DNA of 64,000 nucleotides from Nocardioides pinisoli (GTDB taxonomy: Bacteria > Actinomycetota > Actinomycetes > Propionibacteriales > Nocardioidaceae). Positions 28,734 to 39,120 of this stretch are shown piece by piece. A program made the translations under genes and the position numbers. The notes under the pieces are model-generated. The model worked only from the letters and a program-made list of their open reading frames with translations. It searched no databases and was not told the DNA's origin. Where the stretch lies: positions 372,001 through 436,000 of the forward strand of contig NZ_JANARS010000004.1 in NCBI RefSeq assembly GCF_024199985.1, in the 5' to 3' direction. Numbering within the stretch: position 1 is the stretch's first letter; each line of letters starts with the position of its first letter.

Positions 28734-29903
28734 TCACTCGCTCTCGTTGCCCAGGTCGCCGCGGAACCACGCGGCGGCGTGCCGGGCGCGCTCGAGGCAG
28801 TCCTCGAGGTCGTCGCCGTAGGCGTTGACGTGGCCGACCTTCCGGCCGGGTCGCAGGTCCTTGCCGTAGAGGTGCACCCGCAGCTGCGGGTCGCGGGCCA
28901 TCGCGTGCGGCAGGCCGTCGTAGAGGTGGCCGCTGTCGGTGGGTCCGCCGAGGATGTTGACCATCACGGTCCAGCGCTCACGTGGGGCCGGCGAGCCCAG
29001 CGGGAGGTCCATGACGGCGCGGAGATGATTCTCGAACTGGGACGTCACGGCGCCGTCCTGGGTCCAGTGGCCGGTGTTGTGCGGACGCATCGCCAGCTCG
29101 TTGACCAGGATCCGGCCGTCGGTCGTCTCGAAGAGCTCGACGGCGAGGATGCCCGTGACGTCGAGCGCACCGGCGACGCGCAGGGCGATCTCCTGCGCCT
29201 GACCGGCCAGGGCGGGCGCGAGGTCCGGGGCGGGGGCCACGACCTCGTGGCAGATGCCGTCGAGCTGGGTGGACGCGACGACGGGGTAGGCCGCGGCCTG
29301 CCCGCTCGGGGCACGGGCGACCAGGGCCGAGAGCTCGCGACGGAAGTCGACCAGCTCCTCGGCCAGCACCTCGACGCCGGCCGCTGCGGCGGTGTCGAAG
29401 GCGACCTGCGCCTCGTCGAGGGCGCGCACCACCCACACGCCCTTGCCGTCGTAGCCGCCGCGGGTGGTCTTCAGCACGCACGGCAGGCCGAAGGCCTCGA
29501 CGTCGGCGGTCGAGGTGACGACGGCGTTGCGCGGGCACGGGACGTCGAGCTCGCCGAGGCGGCGGCGCATCACCGCCTTGTCCTGGGCGTGGACGAGGGC
29601 CTCGGGGCCGGGGCGGACGGCGATGCCTTCGTCGGCCAGCGCGTGCAGGTGGGCCGTCGGCACGTGCTCGTGGTCGAAGGTGACCACGGCGGCTCCGTCG
29701 GTGACCTTGCGGAGCGTCGGCAGGTCGGTGTAGTCGCCCACCAGGTGGTCGGGGATCACCTGGGCGGCCGAGACGCCCTCGGCCTCGGCGAGCAGGCGCA
29801 GCGGCAGCCCGAGCGCGATGGCGGGCTGGGCCATCATGCGGGCCAGCTGGCCGCCCCCGATGACAGCGAGCGTGGGAGCGCGGTGCGAGCCGGTCGAGGA
29901 CAC
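28734..29903 (-). CDS. purK: 5-(carboxyamino)imidazole ribonucleotide synthase
   Basis: 389 residues from the GTG at 29903. TATAGG lies 8 bases upstream (29917-29912), pointing to a leaderless message. It has the ATP-grasp architecture: [17 protein letters not shown] at the N-terminus, [17 protein letters not shown] (ATP-binding glycine loop), [30 protein letters not shown] (metal-binding Glu and Asn). It carboxylates AIR to N5-CAIR using ATP and bicarbonate, the substrate for PurE. Confidence 0.97.
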   Translation of the reverse strand: MSSTGSHRAPTLAVIGGGQLARMMAQPAIALGLPLRLLAEAEGVSAAQVIPDHLVGDYTDLPTLRKVTDGAAVVTFDHEHVPTAHLHALADEGIAVRPGPEALVHAQDKAVMRRRLGELDVPCPRNAVVTSTADVEAFGLPCVLKTTRGGYDGKGVWVVRALDEAQVAFDTAAAAGVEVLAEELVDFRRELSALVARAPSGQAAAYPVVASTQLDGICHEVVAPAPDLAPALAGQAQEIALRVAGALDVTGILAVELFETTDGRILVNELAMRPHNTGHWTQDGAVTSQFENHLRAVMDLPLGSPAPRERWTVMVNILGGPTDSGHLYDGLPHAMARDPQLRVHLYGKDLRPGRKVGHVNAYGDDLEDCLERARHAAAWFRGDLGNESE

Positions 29904-29958
29904 GACCGGAGCCTATAGAAGGTGCCTGCGCCGGCGGCGTCCGGCCTCGGCCGGAGGG

Positions 29959-30276
29959 TCAGCTGACGACGCTGCCGGCGACCGGCTCGAAGCGCAGCCC
30001 GCGACCGCGGTGGGTGGTGATCAGCGTGGGGTTGCGAGGGTCGTCGCCGAGCTTGCGGCGCAGCCACCCCAGGTGCACGTCGATGGTCTTGGAGTTGGTG
30101 TAGAACGACGTCTGCCACACGTCGGCCATCAGCTCGCCGCGGGTGACGATGTCGCCCGGGCGCGCCATCAGGGCGTGCAGGAGCTGGAACTCCTTGCGGG
30201 AGAGCCTGATCTCGCGGTCGCCACGCCACACCTGTCGCGAGGTGGGGTCGAGTCGTACGTCCTGCACAGCCAACAC
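29959..30276 (-). CDS. Orphan winged-helix DNA-binding protein (OmpR-type effector domain, no receiver)
   Basis: 105 residues from the GTG at 30276. The whole protein is a Trans_reg_C winged helix: RLSRKEFQLLHALMARPGDIV, TRGELMADVW, SKTIDVHLGWLRRKLGDD and a wing ITTHRGRGLRFEP. No receiver domain precedes it, and the upstream DNA contains none in any frame. It may act constitutively or respond by dimerisation alone. It is on the same strand as purK, 55 bases upstream. Confidence 0.85.
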   Translation of the reverse strand: MLAVQDVRLDPTSRQVWRGDREIRLSRKEFQLLHALMARPGDIVTRGELMADVWQTSFYTNSKTIDVHLGWLRRKLGDDPRNPTLITTHRGRGLRFEPVAGSVVS

Positions 30277-30368
30277 GCGGTGAAACGTAGGGATCCGCCG
30301 ACCCCGAGGTGGTCCTTATGGGTGAATTGTGGACGACTGGTCTGGTCCACCTCGAGCCAACGGCCGGC

Positions 30369-30401
30369 GGGTCAGCGACGGGTCAGCGGCGGGTCAGCGG
30401 C
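30369..30401. repeat. Three tandem 11-bp units at the cyclase 3' end
   Basis: GGGTCAGCGRC occurs three times in tandem (30369-30379, 30380-30390, 30391-30401). The stop codon of the adenylate cyclase (30394-30396, minus strand) lies in the last unit. Each unit contains TCA, so slippage would move the stop through all frames. Confidence 0.85.
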
Positions 30402-31413
30402 GGCGTACGGCCACCGGCTCCACGAGCCCGAAGCCGCGCACCGGGCGGGCCGGCAGCCGCCGGTCCTCCCACTCCTCGTCGGGGAGCAGGTCGGCGGTGT
30501 TCTGGTCGACGATGAGCCGGTTGCGGCGCGCGACCTGGGTCAGCCGGGCCGCCATGTTGACCGGCGGCCCGAAGATGTCGCCGAGGCGCTGGACGACGGG
30601 ACCGCTGGCCAGGCCGAGCCGGACGTCGGGCATCTTGGGGTCGCGGCCGATCACGTTGATGATCCCCTCGGCCACCCCGACGGCCTCCTCGGCGGTGTTG
30701 GTGACGAAGAGGACCGAGTCGCCGAGGCTCTTGATGATGCGGCCGCCGTAGCGGGCCACCACGTCCTGGCACCGGCTCTCGAAGACCTCGACGAGGTCGC
30801 CGATCTCGTCGCGGTCGAGGGTGTTGGACAGCGCGGTGAAGGAGACCAGGTCGGCGAAGCCGACGCTCACGTCGATGGTGTGGAGGTCCTCGTCCTTGGC
30901 GCCCATCGCCTCGATCCGGCCGACGGCGGCGGCGAGGTGGCGGCGCCAGGCGTAGACCAGGAGCCGCTCGAAGGGCGGGTTGACCTCGTCGATGAGCCGC
31001 ATCGCCGACCCGATGCGCGAGCCGGTGGCCTCGTCGCCCGCCTCCATCTCCTCCACCCGGCTGACCAGCGTGGAGACCTCCCAGTCGGCGAGGCGGGCCA
31101 TGGTCTGGCCCACGCCGCGGGTGAGGTTGACGGCCGTGTCGAAGTCGACCGCCCCGGAGTCGACGAAGCCCATGAGGGTCGAGACGGCCTCGATGTCGGC
31201 GGCCGTGTAGGCCTTCTCGCCGCTGAACTCGGGGAAGCCGAGCGCGCGCCACAGCCGGCGGGTCTGCTCGATCGTCACCCCTGTCTCGGCGGCCACCTCG
31301 AGGGCGTTGAAGGCCGGCTCGCTGCGCAGGATGGCGTGGTCGAGCTGCTCCCCGGGCGCCCCGTGCGGGCCGTCGTCCCGGGGTCCGCCGCGGCGCTTGC
31401 GGTCAGGCGCCAT
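30394..31413 (-). CDS. Class III adenylate cyclase
   Basis: 339 residues from the ATG at 31413; a GTG at 31431 is an alternative start. The N-terminal ~150 residues are an adenylate-cyclase regulatory domain like that of the mycobacterial pH-sensing cyclase Rv1264 (VTIEQTRRLWRALGFPEF and a long helical part). The catalytic domain has VSVGFADLVSFTALS (metal Asp), IIKSLGDSVLFV (second Asp, adenine-specifying Lys) and FGPPVNMAARLTQVARR (transition-state Asn and Arg). It has no transmembrane helix. It overlaps the PH-domain gene by 11 bases. Confidence 0.92.
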   Translation of the reverse strand: MAPDRKRRGGPRDDGPHGAPGEQLDHAILRSEPAFNALEVAAETGVTIEQTRRLWRALGFPEFSGEKAYTAADIEAVSTLMGFVDSGAVDFDTAVNLTRGVGQTMARLADWEVSTLVSRVEEMEAGDEATGSRIGSAMRLIDEVNPPFERLLVYAWRRHLAAAVGRIEAMGAKDEDLHTIDVSVGFADLVSFTALSNTLDRDEIGDLVEVFESRCQDVVARYGGRIIKSLGDSVLFVTNTAEEAVGVAEGIINVIGRDPKMPDVRLGLASGPVVQRLGDIFGPPVNMAARLTQVARRNRLIVDQNTADLLPDEEWEDRRLPARPVRGFGLVEPVAVRRR

Positions 31414-31906
31414 CGTCGCTGCGGTCGCCACTCGAGAGGCGGTGCAGCTCCTCGGAGACCTGCAGCTGCACCTTCTCGACGTCGGGGACGTCGTGGAGCA
31501 TGACGCTGCCGGAGGTGCTGGCGTCGGAGACGACCAGCGTGCCGCAGCCGAAGACCCGGTCGATGACGCCGATCTCGAAGTCCACGCCGCTGATGCGGTT
31601 GAGCGGGATGGTGCGGCCCTCCTTGGCGATGAAGCCGGAGCGCTTGATGAAGCGACGGTTGGTGAACGTGTAGGTCGTGGTCAGCCACGCCACCACGGGC
31701 CTCAGCACGAACCAGATCGCCACGAGGACCGAGACCGCGCCGGCGACCGCCCCGACCGCCGTCGAGTCCGTGACCCGGCTGAGCACGACCACCGCGGCGA
31801 CGAGCAGGAGCAGCACGAGGACCGGACCGATGAGCGCCTTGGGGTGCGTGCGGGTGGAGACGACGACGTGCTCACCGGGGTTGAGGAGCTTGCTCGGGAA
31901 CGCCAC
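31403..31906 (-). CDS. PH-domain (bPH2/DUF304) membrane protein
   Basis: 167 residues. Two hydrophobic helices (ALIGPVLVLLLLVAAVVVL and VGAVAGAVSVLVAIWFVL) are followed by the bPH2 domain with TYTFTNRRFIKRSGFIAKEG and IPLNRISGVDFEIGVIDRVFGCGTLVV, the standard family signature. The role is unknown; such proteins are common envelope components. It starts at 31906 and precedes and slightly overlaps the adenylate cyclase, suggesting co-expression. Confidence 0.92.
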   Translation of the reverse strand: MAFPSKLLNPGEHVVVSTRTHPKALIGPVLVLLLLVAAVVVLSRVTDSTAVGAVAGAVSVLVAIWFVLRPVVAWLTTTYTFTNRRFIKRSGFIAKEGRTIPLNRISGVDFEIGVIDRVFGCGTLVVSDASTSGSVMLHDVPDVEKVQLQVSEELHRLSSGDRSDDGA

Positions 31907-31938
31907 GCGCCGATCATGTCACCCGGCGTCGCACCCTG

Positions 31939-32736
31939 CTAGGCGGGACGCACGTGCACGACGTCGCCCGCGGCAACCGTGAACGCCCCGTCGTCGGTGC
32001 CGACCACGAGCGCGCCGCTCGCGTCGATGTCGAGCGCCTCACCGCGTCGTACGTCGCCTCCGGGCAGGTGGACGTCGACGGTCCGGCCGAGCGTCACGCA
32101 CACGTCGGCGTAGGCCCGGCGCAGCGACTCCACGTCGTCGAGCAGGCCCTGCAGCCCGCGCAGCGAGCCGAGCACCTGGCTCAGCAGGCCGGTCCGCTCC
32201 ACCGGCTCCCCCGTCTCGAGGGAGACCGAGGTGGCCAGCGCGACGGGGAGCTCGTCGAGCGTCTGGTCGACGTTGATGCCGACGCCGACGACCGCCACCG
32301 GGCCGTCGTCGGTCTCGACCCGCTCGACGAGGATGCCGCAGACCTTGCGGCCGGTGCCCGACCCGTCGTCGACGAGCACGTCGTTGGGCCACTTGAGCGC
32401 GACGTCGGGCAGGCGGTCGGCCAGCGCTGCCTGGACGGCGTACCCGGTCAGCAGCGGCAGCCACGACCACGACGCGGGCGGCACGTCGGGGCGCAGCAGC
32501 ACCGAGAACGTCAGCGACGAGCGGGCCGGGGTCTCCCACGACCGGTCGAGGCGGCCGCGCCCGGCGGTCTGGTGCTCGGTGACGAGGACGAGCCCCGGCT
32601 GCTCCCCGCCACGGGCGCGCTCAACGACCGCCGCGTTGGTCGACGGGGTGGACTCGACGACCTCCACGCGCCACCCCGCGGGCGCCGCGACGCGGTCGAG
32701 GTCGAGTGGTGGGCGAGGTGCCGGGCTGGACGTCAT
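31939..32736 (-). CDS. birA: Biotin-[acetyl-CoA-carboxylase] ligase
   Basis: 265 residues from the ATG at 32736. Motifs are [34 protein letters not shown] (the GRGR biotinyl-adenylate loop), [13 protein letters not shown], and [14 protein letters not shown] short C-terminal SH3-like domain follows. It lacks an N-terminal helix-turn-helix, so it is an enzyme only and not a repressor. It biotinylates the carrier domain of the acyl-CoA carboxylase alpha subunit (encoded at 61770). It is divergent from accD with a 19-base gap. Confidence 0.96.
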   Translation of the reverse strand: MTSSPAPRPPLDLDRVAAPAGWRVEVVESTPSTNAAVVERARGGEQPGLVLVTEHQTAGRGRLDRSWETPARSSLTFSVLLRPDVPPASWSWLPLLTGYAVQAALADRLPDVALKWPNDVLVDDGSGTGRKVCGILVERVETDDGPVAVVGVGINVDQTLDELPVALATSVSLETGEPVERTGLLSQVLGSLRGLQGLLDDVESLRRAYADVCVTLGRTVDVHLPGGDVRRGEALDIDASGALVVGTDDGAFTVAAGDVVHVRPA

Positions 32737-32742
32737 GGGGTC

Positions 32743-32750
32743 TAGATTGC
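32743..32750. promoter_or_regulatory. Shared -10 region of divergent birA and accD promoters
   Basis: Plus strand TAGATT (32743-32748) is 7 bases before the accD ATG. The minus strand CAATCT (32750-32745) is 8 bases before the birA ATG. The two elements overlap almost completely, and the 19-base gap between the genes leaves room for one polymerase only. Both messages would be leaderless. Confidence 0.55.
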
Positions 32751-32755
32751 CCCAC

Positions 32756-34371
<1,616 letters not shown>

Positions 34372-34375
<4 letters not shown>

Positions 34376-34593
34376 CGGACGAGCAGCGACCGCAGCCCGT
34401 GCTCACGGTCGTGAACCCCGACGCCACCCCCGAGGAGATCGCCGCGCTCGTCGCGGTGTTCTCCGCCCTCGGGTCGGACGGCGGCCAGGCGCCGGAGCGG
34501 CCCCGGTCGACGTGGAGCCACCCCGCGCGAGGCGTACGACGCACGCACCGCAGCGGCCCGGGCGCCTGGCGCGCCAGCGGTCTGCCGCAGTAG
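34372..34593 (+). CDS. accE: Acyl-CoA carboxylase epsilon subunit
   Basis: 73 residues from the GTG at 34372, overlapping the accD stop (GTGA). The start [21 protein letters not shown] and the C-terminal WRASGLPQ tail are the epsilon-subunit hallmarks, joined by a Gly/Pro/Arg-rich linker. Epsilon subunits are small actinobacterial proteins that stabilise the alpha-beta complex. Confidence 0.93.
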
Positions 34594-34718
34594 GCCCGCA
34601 GCCCGCGACCTGACTGGACCACTGCGTCAAGGTTCACCCGACGTTCGGCCCACGGCCCCCGCCGCCGCTCGCGCGGACGTACGTTGCCGTCACCGCAGGA
34701 CTCCGGTGGGGGTGGACC

Positions 34719-36266
34719 ATGTCAGCTCGTCGATGGTTGGTGCTGCTGGTCGCGGGCGCGCTCACCACGAGCGGCCTCGCCGCCGTGCCCGCGTCCGCCG
34801 GGCCCGGCGACGTGCACCCGAGGGTGCAGGCTGCCCGGCCGACGAAGCTGACCCTCAGGACGAGCGCCGAGGAGGCCGTCTACGGCTCCCGCGTGACGCT
34901 CTCCGGCAAGCTCACCGCGGGCCGTACGGCGCTCAAGCGCCAGAAGGTGGTGATCCGGCAGCGGACCGCGACGGCCAAGGGCTCCGTCAAGGTCGCCACC
35001 GCCACCACCGACCGCCGGGGCCGGTGGCGTGCCACCGTCACCGTCCGCGTGCGCAGCACCTGGGTCGCGACCTACAAGGGGACGAGGACCTGGGCCCGGT
35101 CGACGTCGCCCAAGAGGCAGGTCGACGTGTTCGCGCCGCTCACCGACTTCGCCGTCGCTCCGGGCGGCCGCGACGCCTACAAGGACGAGGACTGGACGTT
35201 CACCGCGCGGACGGCGCCGGAGCTCGCAGGCCGGTCGGTCCGGCTGCTGCGAGGTCCGTTCCGCGCCCCGACCACCCTGCGCACCGCCACGATCGGCCCC
35301 GGCGGCGCCGTCGCCATTACCCACCGGATGGCCGAGGTCGGGCAGGCGGACTACTGGGTGTCCGTCGACGGCTCCGCCCTGATGTACGGCGCCGACTCCC
35401 CGCGCGCCTCGATCCGGACCCGTGCCGAGGGCGCGCCCACGATGCCCAGCATCGCCACGGCCTCGCTGCCGACGACCGAGGTGCACGTGCCGTACCAGGC
35501 CAACCTGGTCGGAGGTGGCGGCGAGCTGACGTGGTCGGCGCTCAGCGCCCTCCCCCCGGGCCTCGACCTGTCCCCCGCCGGGGTGGTGAGCGGCGCTCCC
35601 TCCCAGGTCGGGACCTGGCAGGTCGACGTACGCGCCACGAACGTCGTCGGCTCGGCCACCCGCACCGTGTCGTTCACGAGCGCGCCGGGATCGTTGACGG
35701 TGACGACGTGGCCCCTGGAGGACGGCGCCGTCGGCGTCGACTATCCCGAGGGGTCCTTCACCTCCCGCGGCGAGCAGGAGCTGAGCTGCACCCCCTGCCC
35801 CGATGGCGCGACCTGGTCGGTCACGGCCGGCGCACTCCCTCCCGGCCTCGAGATGGACTACGACGACCTGATCGAGGAGTCCTACGTCTTCGGGCGGCCG
35901 ACGGTCGCCGGCCTCTACACCTTCACCGCCACCGCCGTCCTCGGCGGACGCTCGGGCAGCAGGACGTTCACCATCAGGGTGCTGCCCAGCGCCGCCGAGC
36001 TGCTGCGGATCTACTACGACCCCCGCTTCGAGGACGTCCCGCCCGGGGAGGTCGGACAGCCCTACACCCACCAGCTCACGACGGTGGGCAACCAGCCCGG
36101 CGTCACGTGGTCGTCGTTGGCCGAGCTCCCTCCCGGACTGACGCTCTCCCCGAGCGGAGTCCTCTCGGGCACGCCGACCGTCGCCGGCTACGGCTGGCTC
36201 TACGTCGCGGTCACCGACGGCACCCGCTACGACTGGCAGGGCCTGTCGCTCACCGTCGCTCCGTGA
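34719..36266 (+). CDS. Secreted protein with putative Ig (He_PIG) domains
   Basis: 515 residues. A Sec signal peptide (residues 1-27, ending AVPASA) is followed by a beta-rich domain of the kind that follows Ig-like repeats in actinobacterial exoproteins (TLRTSAEEAVYGSRVTLSG). Three putative Ig repeats carry the LPPGLxLSPxGVxSGxP signature at about 283-300, 378-396 and 470-487. The middle repeat is divergent, with LPPGLEMDYDDL and a Cys pair (SCTPCPDG). No sortase motif or catalytic domain is visible. It is likely an adhesive or cell-surface exoprotein. The start is the ATG at 34719. Confidence 0.87.
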   Translation: MSARRWLVLLVAGALTTSGLAAVPASAGPGDVHPRVQAARPTKLTLRTSAEEAVYGSRVTLSGKLTAGRTALKRQKVVIRQRTATAKGSVKVATATTDRRGRWRATVTVRVRSTWVATYKGTRTWARSTSPKRQVDVFAPLTDFAVAPGGRDAYKDEDWTFTARTAPELAGRSVRLLRGPFRAPTTLRTATIGPGGAVAITHRMAEVGQADYWVSVDGSALMYGADSPRASIRTRAEGAPTMPSIATASLPTTEVHVPYQANLVGGGGELTWSALSALPPGLDLSPAGVVSGAPSQVGTWQVDVRATNVVGSATRTVSFTSAPGSLTVTTWPLEDGAVGVDYPEGSFTSRGEQELSCTPCPDGATWSVTAGALPPGLEMDYDDLIEESYVFGRPTVAGLYTFTATAVLGGRSGSRTFTIRVLPSAAELLRIYYDPRFEDVPPGEVGQPYTHQLTTVGNQPGVTWSSLAELPPGLTLSPSGVLSGTPTVAGYGWLYVAVTDGTRYDWQGLSLTVAP

Positions 36267-36277
36267 CCGACCTCCCT

Positions 36278-36327
36278 CAACAGTGGAGCCGACGGCCCGA
36301 CCTAGCGGCCGCGCGCTCCACTGTCGG
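36278..36327. repeat. 50-bp palindromic repeat, copy A
   Basis: Arms ACAGTGGAGC (36280-36289) and GCTCCACTGT (36315-36324) form a 10-bp stem; the centre carries GGCC symmetry (CGGCC...GGCCG). It is the same as copy B at 37367-37416 apart from a few substitutions near the start and the third arm position. It lies 12 bases after the stop of the Ig-like protein. Confidence 0.92.
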
Positions 36328-36395
36328 CGCGCGACTGTCCACAGGCGACATCCGCGCGGTGGCGCGGGCACGCTCGGGCGGGCGATGGTCGGGAC

Positions 36396-37394
36396 ATGCC
36401 CACCCGTACGCCGAGCTCGCTGGACCTGCCAGCCCTGCGCCAGCTGCTGCGCGCGCAGGACGGCGTGGTCGCGCGTAACCAGCTGGTGTCGATCGGCGCC
36501 TCGCGGGCCGACGTAAGGCGGATGCTCGCGAGACGCGACCTCGTCGAGGTGCACCCGCGCGTCTACGTGACGCACACCGGCCGCCCGAGTCGGCGGCAGC
36601 TCGAGTGGGCCGCCGTGCTCGCGTGCGCCCCGGCCGCCCTGCACCGGGAGTCCGCCCTGGACGCCCACGGGATGAGCCGCGACCGGACCCCGACGTCGTA
36701 CCAGCCGCCCATCCACCTCCTCGTCGACCGGGACCGCCGCATCACGCCACCTGCCGGCGTGGTCCTCGAGCGGGTGGCCGGGCACCAGAGGTGGGTGCAG
36801 CCCCGCCGGCCGCCAAGGGCCGCGTTCGAGTACGCCGTCCTGAAAGCCGCGGCGGACCGTGACGAGGCGGGAGCGGTGGCGCTGCTGTCCGACGCGGTCC
36901 ACCAGGGCCTCACCACCGCAGACCGTCTGGTGGCGACGATCGCCGCCCTCCCCCGGCTTCGGCAGCGCGCGCTGCTCACCGAGGTGCTCGCCGACGTCGC
37001 TGCGGGCACGCGGTCGGTCCTCGAGCGCCGCTACCTGCGCGACGTCGAGCGCGCGCACGGCCTGCCCTCGGGCGAGCGCCAGCTGCGTCAGCACACCGGG
37101 GCGGGCGTCGTGTTCCGCGACGTCCGGTATCCCGAGCAGCGCACGCTCGTCGAGCTCGACGGCGCCTTCGGCCACCGCGACTCCGTCGACCGCTGGGCGG
37201 ACCTGCAGCGCGACCTCGACGCGTCGGTGAGCGACCACGTCACGCTCCGCCCCGGTTGGGCACAGGTCCTCGAGCCGTGTCGCCTCGCCGCGATCGTCGG
37301 ACAGGTGCTGCAGCTGCGCGGGTGGACCGGGGCGCTGCGACCGTGCGGACCGCGGTGCCCGGTCGTCGACAGTGGAGCGACCGGCCCGACCTAG
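36396..37394 (+). CDS. AbiEi-type winged-helix / DUF559-like protein
   Basis: 332 residues from the ATG at 36396. The N-terminal ~60 residues match the type IV antitoxin AbiEi winged-helix (LRQLLRAQDGVVARNQLVSIGASRADVRRML, and LVEVHPRVYVTHTG). The C-terminal ~100 residues resemble DUF559/Vsr-type nuclease folds (ERRYLRDVERAHGLPSGERQL, EQRTLVELDGAFGHRDS). No toxin gene is adjacent. Such stand-alone proteins are multicopy in nocardioforms and of unknown role. The last eight residues and the TAG stop are supplied by the palindromic repeat copy B. Confidence 0.8.
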   Translation: MPTRTPSSLDLPALRQLLRAQDGVVARNQLVSIGASRADVRRMLARRDLVEVHPRVYVTHTGRPSRRQLEWAAVLACAPAALHRESALDAHGMSRDRTPTSYQPPIHLLVDRDRRITPPAGVVLERVAGHQRWVQPRRPPRAAFEYAVLKAAADRDEAGAVALLSDAVHQGLTTADRLVATIAALPRLRQRALLTEVLADVAAGTRSVLERRYLRDVERAHGLPSGERQLRQHTGAGVVFRDVRYPEQRTLVELDGAFGHRDSVDRWADLQRDLDASVSDHVTLRPGWAQVLEPCRLAAIVGQVLQLRGWTGALRPCGPRCPVVDSGATGPT

Positions 37395-37416
37395 CGGCCG
37401 CGCGCTCCACTGTCGG
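37367..37416. repeat. 50-bp palindromic repeat, copy B, overlapping a stop codon
   Basis: Arms CGACAGTGGAGCG (37367-37379) and CGCTCCACTGTCG (37403-37415) form a perfect 13-bp stem, longer than in copy A. The TAG at 37392-37394 is the stop of the AbiEi-type gene, and the eight preceding codons also lie in the repeat. Copies A and B are in the same orientation, about 1.09 kb apart. Confidence 0.93.
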
Positions 37417-37437
37417 GTGGAGGCTAGGGTCGCGAGC

Positions 37438-39120
37438 GTGACCCGCCCCATCGACGCCCTGTGCGACGCCTACGTCGACGACTACTGCGCCCTCGACCCG
37501 CTGACCGCCACCTCGATCGGTGTCGCCGGGCACGAGCACGAGATGACCGACTTCTCCCCCTCCGGCTTCGACGCGCGCCTCGAGCTGGCCCGTCGTGCGG
37601 TGGCCGCCGTCGAGGCCGCGACACCCGTCGACGACCGCGAGGCCGCGGCCAGGGACGCGTTCCTCGAGCGCACCCGGCTGGAGATCGAGCTGGAGGAGGC
37701 GGGCGTCAACCGCTCGCGCATGTCGGTGCTGTGGAGCCCCCTGCACGAGGTCCGCGGCGTCTTCGACCTGATGCCCACCGAGGGCGAGGAGGCCGTCGCG
37801 GCCGTCGCGGCCCGGCTCGCCGGGGTGCCCGCCGCGCTCGAGGGGCTGCGCGTCACGCTGGCCGACGAGGCGCGCAAGGGCAACGTCGTCGCCTCGCGGC
37901 AGTACGCCGAGGTGGCCGAGCAGGTGCGCCGCTGGACCGGGCAGGTCGGCGAGGCGGGCGACTTCTACCTCGGGCTCGTCGACCGCCTGCAGGGCGGCGA
38001 CCGCGCCGAGCTGCGCGCCCTGGCCGGCGCCGCGAGCGCCGCCACCGCGGCCTTCGGGCTGTTCCTCACCGACGAGCTCGAGCCCCAGGGCAAGGAGCGC
38101 GAGGGCGTCGGGCGCGAGGTCTACGCCCTCGCCAGCCGCTACTTCCTCGGCGCCGAGGTCGACCTCGACGAGACCTACGCCTGGGGCTGGGCCGAGCTCC
38201 AGCGCCTGTCCGACCTGATGGACGCCACCGGCGAGCGGATCCTCCCCGGGTCCGACGTCGACGCCGCGGTGGCGCACCTCGACGCCGACCCCGAGCGCGT
38301 CGTCCACGGGCGCGAGGCGTTCCGCGACTGGATGCAGGACCTCGCCGACCGCACGATCGAGGCGATGACCGACGTGCACTTCGACATCCCCGAGCCGATC
38401 CGGCGCATCGAGTGCATGCTCGCGCCCACCAACGACGGCGGCATCTACTACACCGGCCCCTCGGAGGACTTCGAGCGACCGGGCCGCATGTGGTGGTCGG
38501 TGCCCGACGGCATCGACGACTTCCACCCCTGGCGCGAGGTGACGACCGTCTTCCACGAGGGGGTGCCCGGCCACCACCTGCAGGTCGCGCAGACGGCCTA
38601 CCGCCGCGACACCCTCAACCGCTGGCAGCGGCTCATGTGCTGGTGCAGCGGCCACGGGGAGGGCTGGGCGCTCTACGCCGAGCGGCTCATGGAGGAGCTC
38701 GGCTTCCTCGACGACCCGGCCGACCTGCTCGGCATGCTCGACGGCCAGTCGCTCCGCGCCGCACGCGTGATCGTCGACATCGGCATGCACCTCGAGCTCG
38801 AGATCCCCGACAACCGGCTCGGGCCCGGCGGCGCCCCGTTCCACCCCGGCGAGACCTGGACGCCGGACCTGGGCCTGGAGTTCATGCGGCTGCACTGCCG
38901 GATGGACGACGAGGTCATCCAGTTCGAGGTCAAGCGCTACCTCGGCCTGCCGGGCCAGGCCCCGTCCTACAAGGTCGGCGAGCGCATCTGGCTCGAGGCC
39001 CGCGAGGAGGTCCGGCAGCGCCAGGGCGCCGGCTTCGACCTGAAGGCCTTCCACCGCGCGGCGCTCGACCTGGGCTCGCTCGGCCTCGACCCGCTGCGCA
39101 CGGCGCTGGGGCGGCTGTGA
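37438..39120 (+). CDS. DUF885 family protein (putative metallopeptidase-like)
   Basis: 560 residues from the GTG at 37438. TAGGGT (37425-37430) lies 7 bases upstream, which suggests a leaderless message. DUF885 features include the zincin-like motif FHEGVPGHHLQVA (HExxxxH-type), WCSGHGEGWALYAERLM and MHLELEIPDNRL. The family is thought to include peptidases, but activity is not proven. It is cytoplasmic, with no signal. It overlaps maf by 4 bases (GTGA). Confidence 0.9.
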   Translation: MTRPIDALCDAYVDDYCALDPLTATSIGVAGHEHEMTDFSPSGFDARLELARRAVAAVEAATPVDDREAAARDAFLERTRLEIELEEAGVNRSRMSVLWSPLHEVRGVFDLMPTEGEEAVAAVAARLAGVPAALEGLRVTLADEARKGNVVASRQYAEVAEQVRRWTGQVGEAGDFYLGLVDRLQGGDRAELRALAGAASAATAAFGLFLTDELEPQGKEREGVGREVYALASRYFLGAEVDLDETYAWGWAELQRLSDLMDATGERILPGSDVDAAVAHLDADPERVVHGREAFRDWMQDLADRTIEAMTDVHFDIPEPIRRIECMLAPTNDGGIYYTGPSEDFERPGRMWWSVPDGIDDFHPWREVTTVFHEGVPGHHLQVAQTAYRRDTLNRWQRLMCWCSGHGEGWALYAERLMEELGFLDDPADLLGMLDGQSLRAARVIVDIGMHLELEIPDNRLGPGGAPFHPGETWTPDLGLEFMRLHCRMDDEVIQFEVKRYLGLPGQAPSYKVGERIWLEAREEVRQRQGAGFDLKAFHRAALDLGSLGLDPLRTALGRL

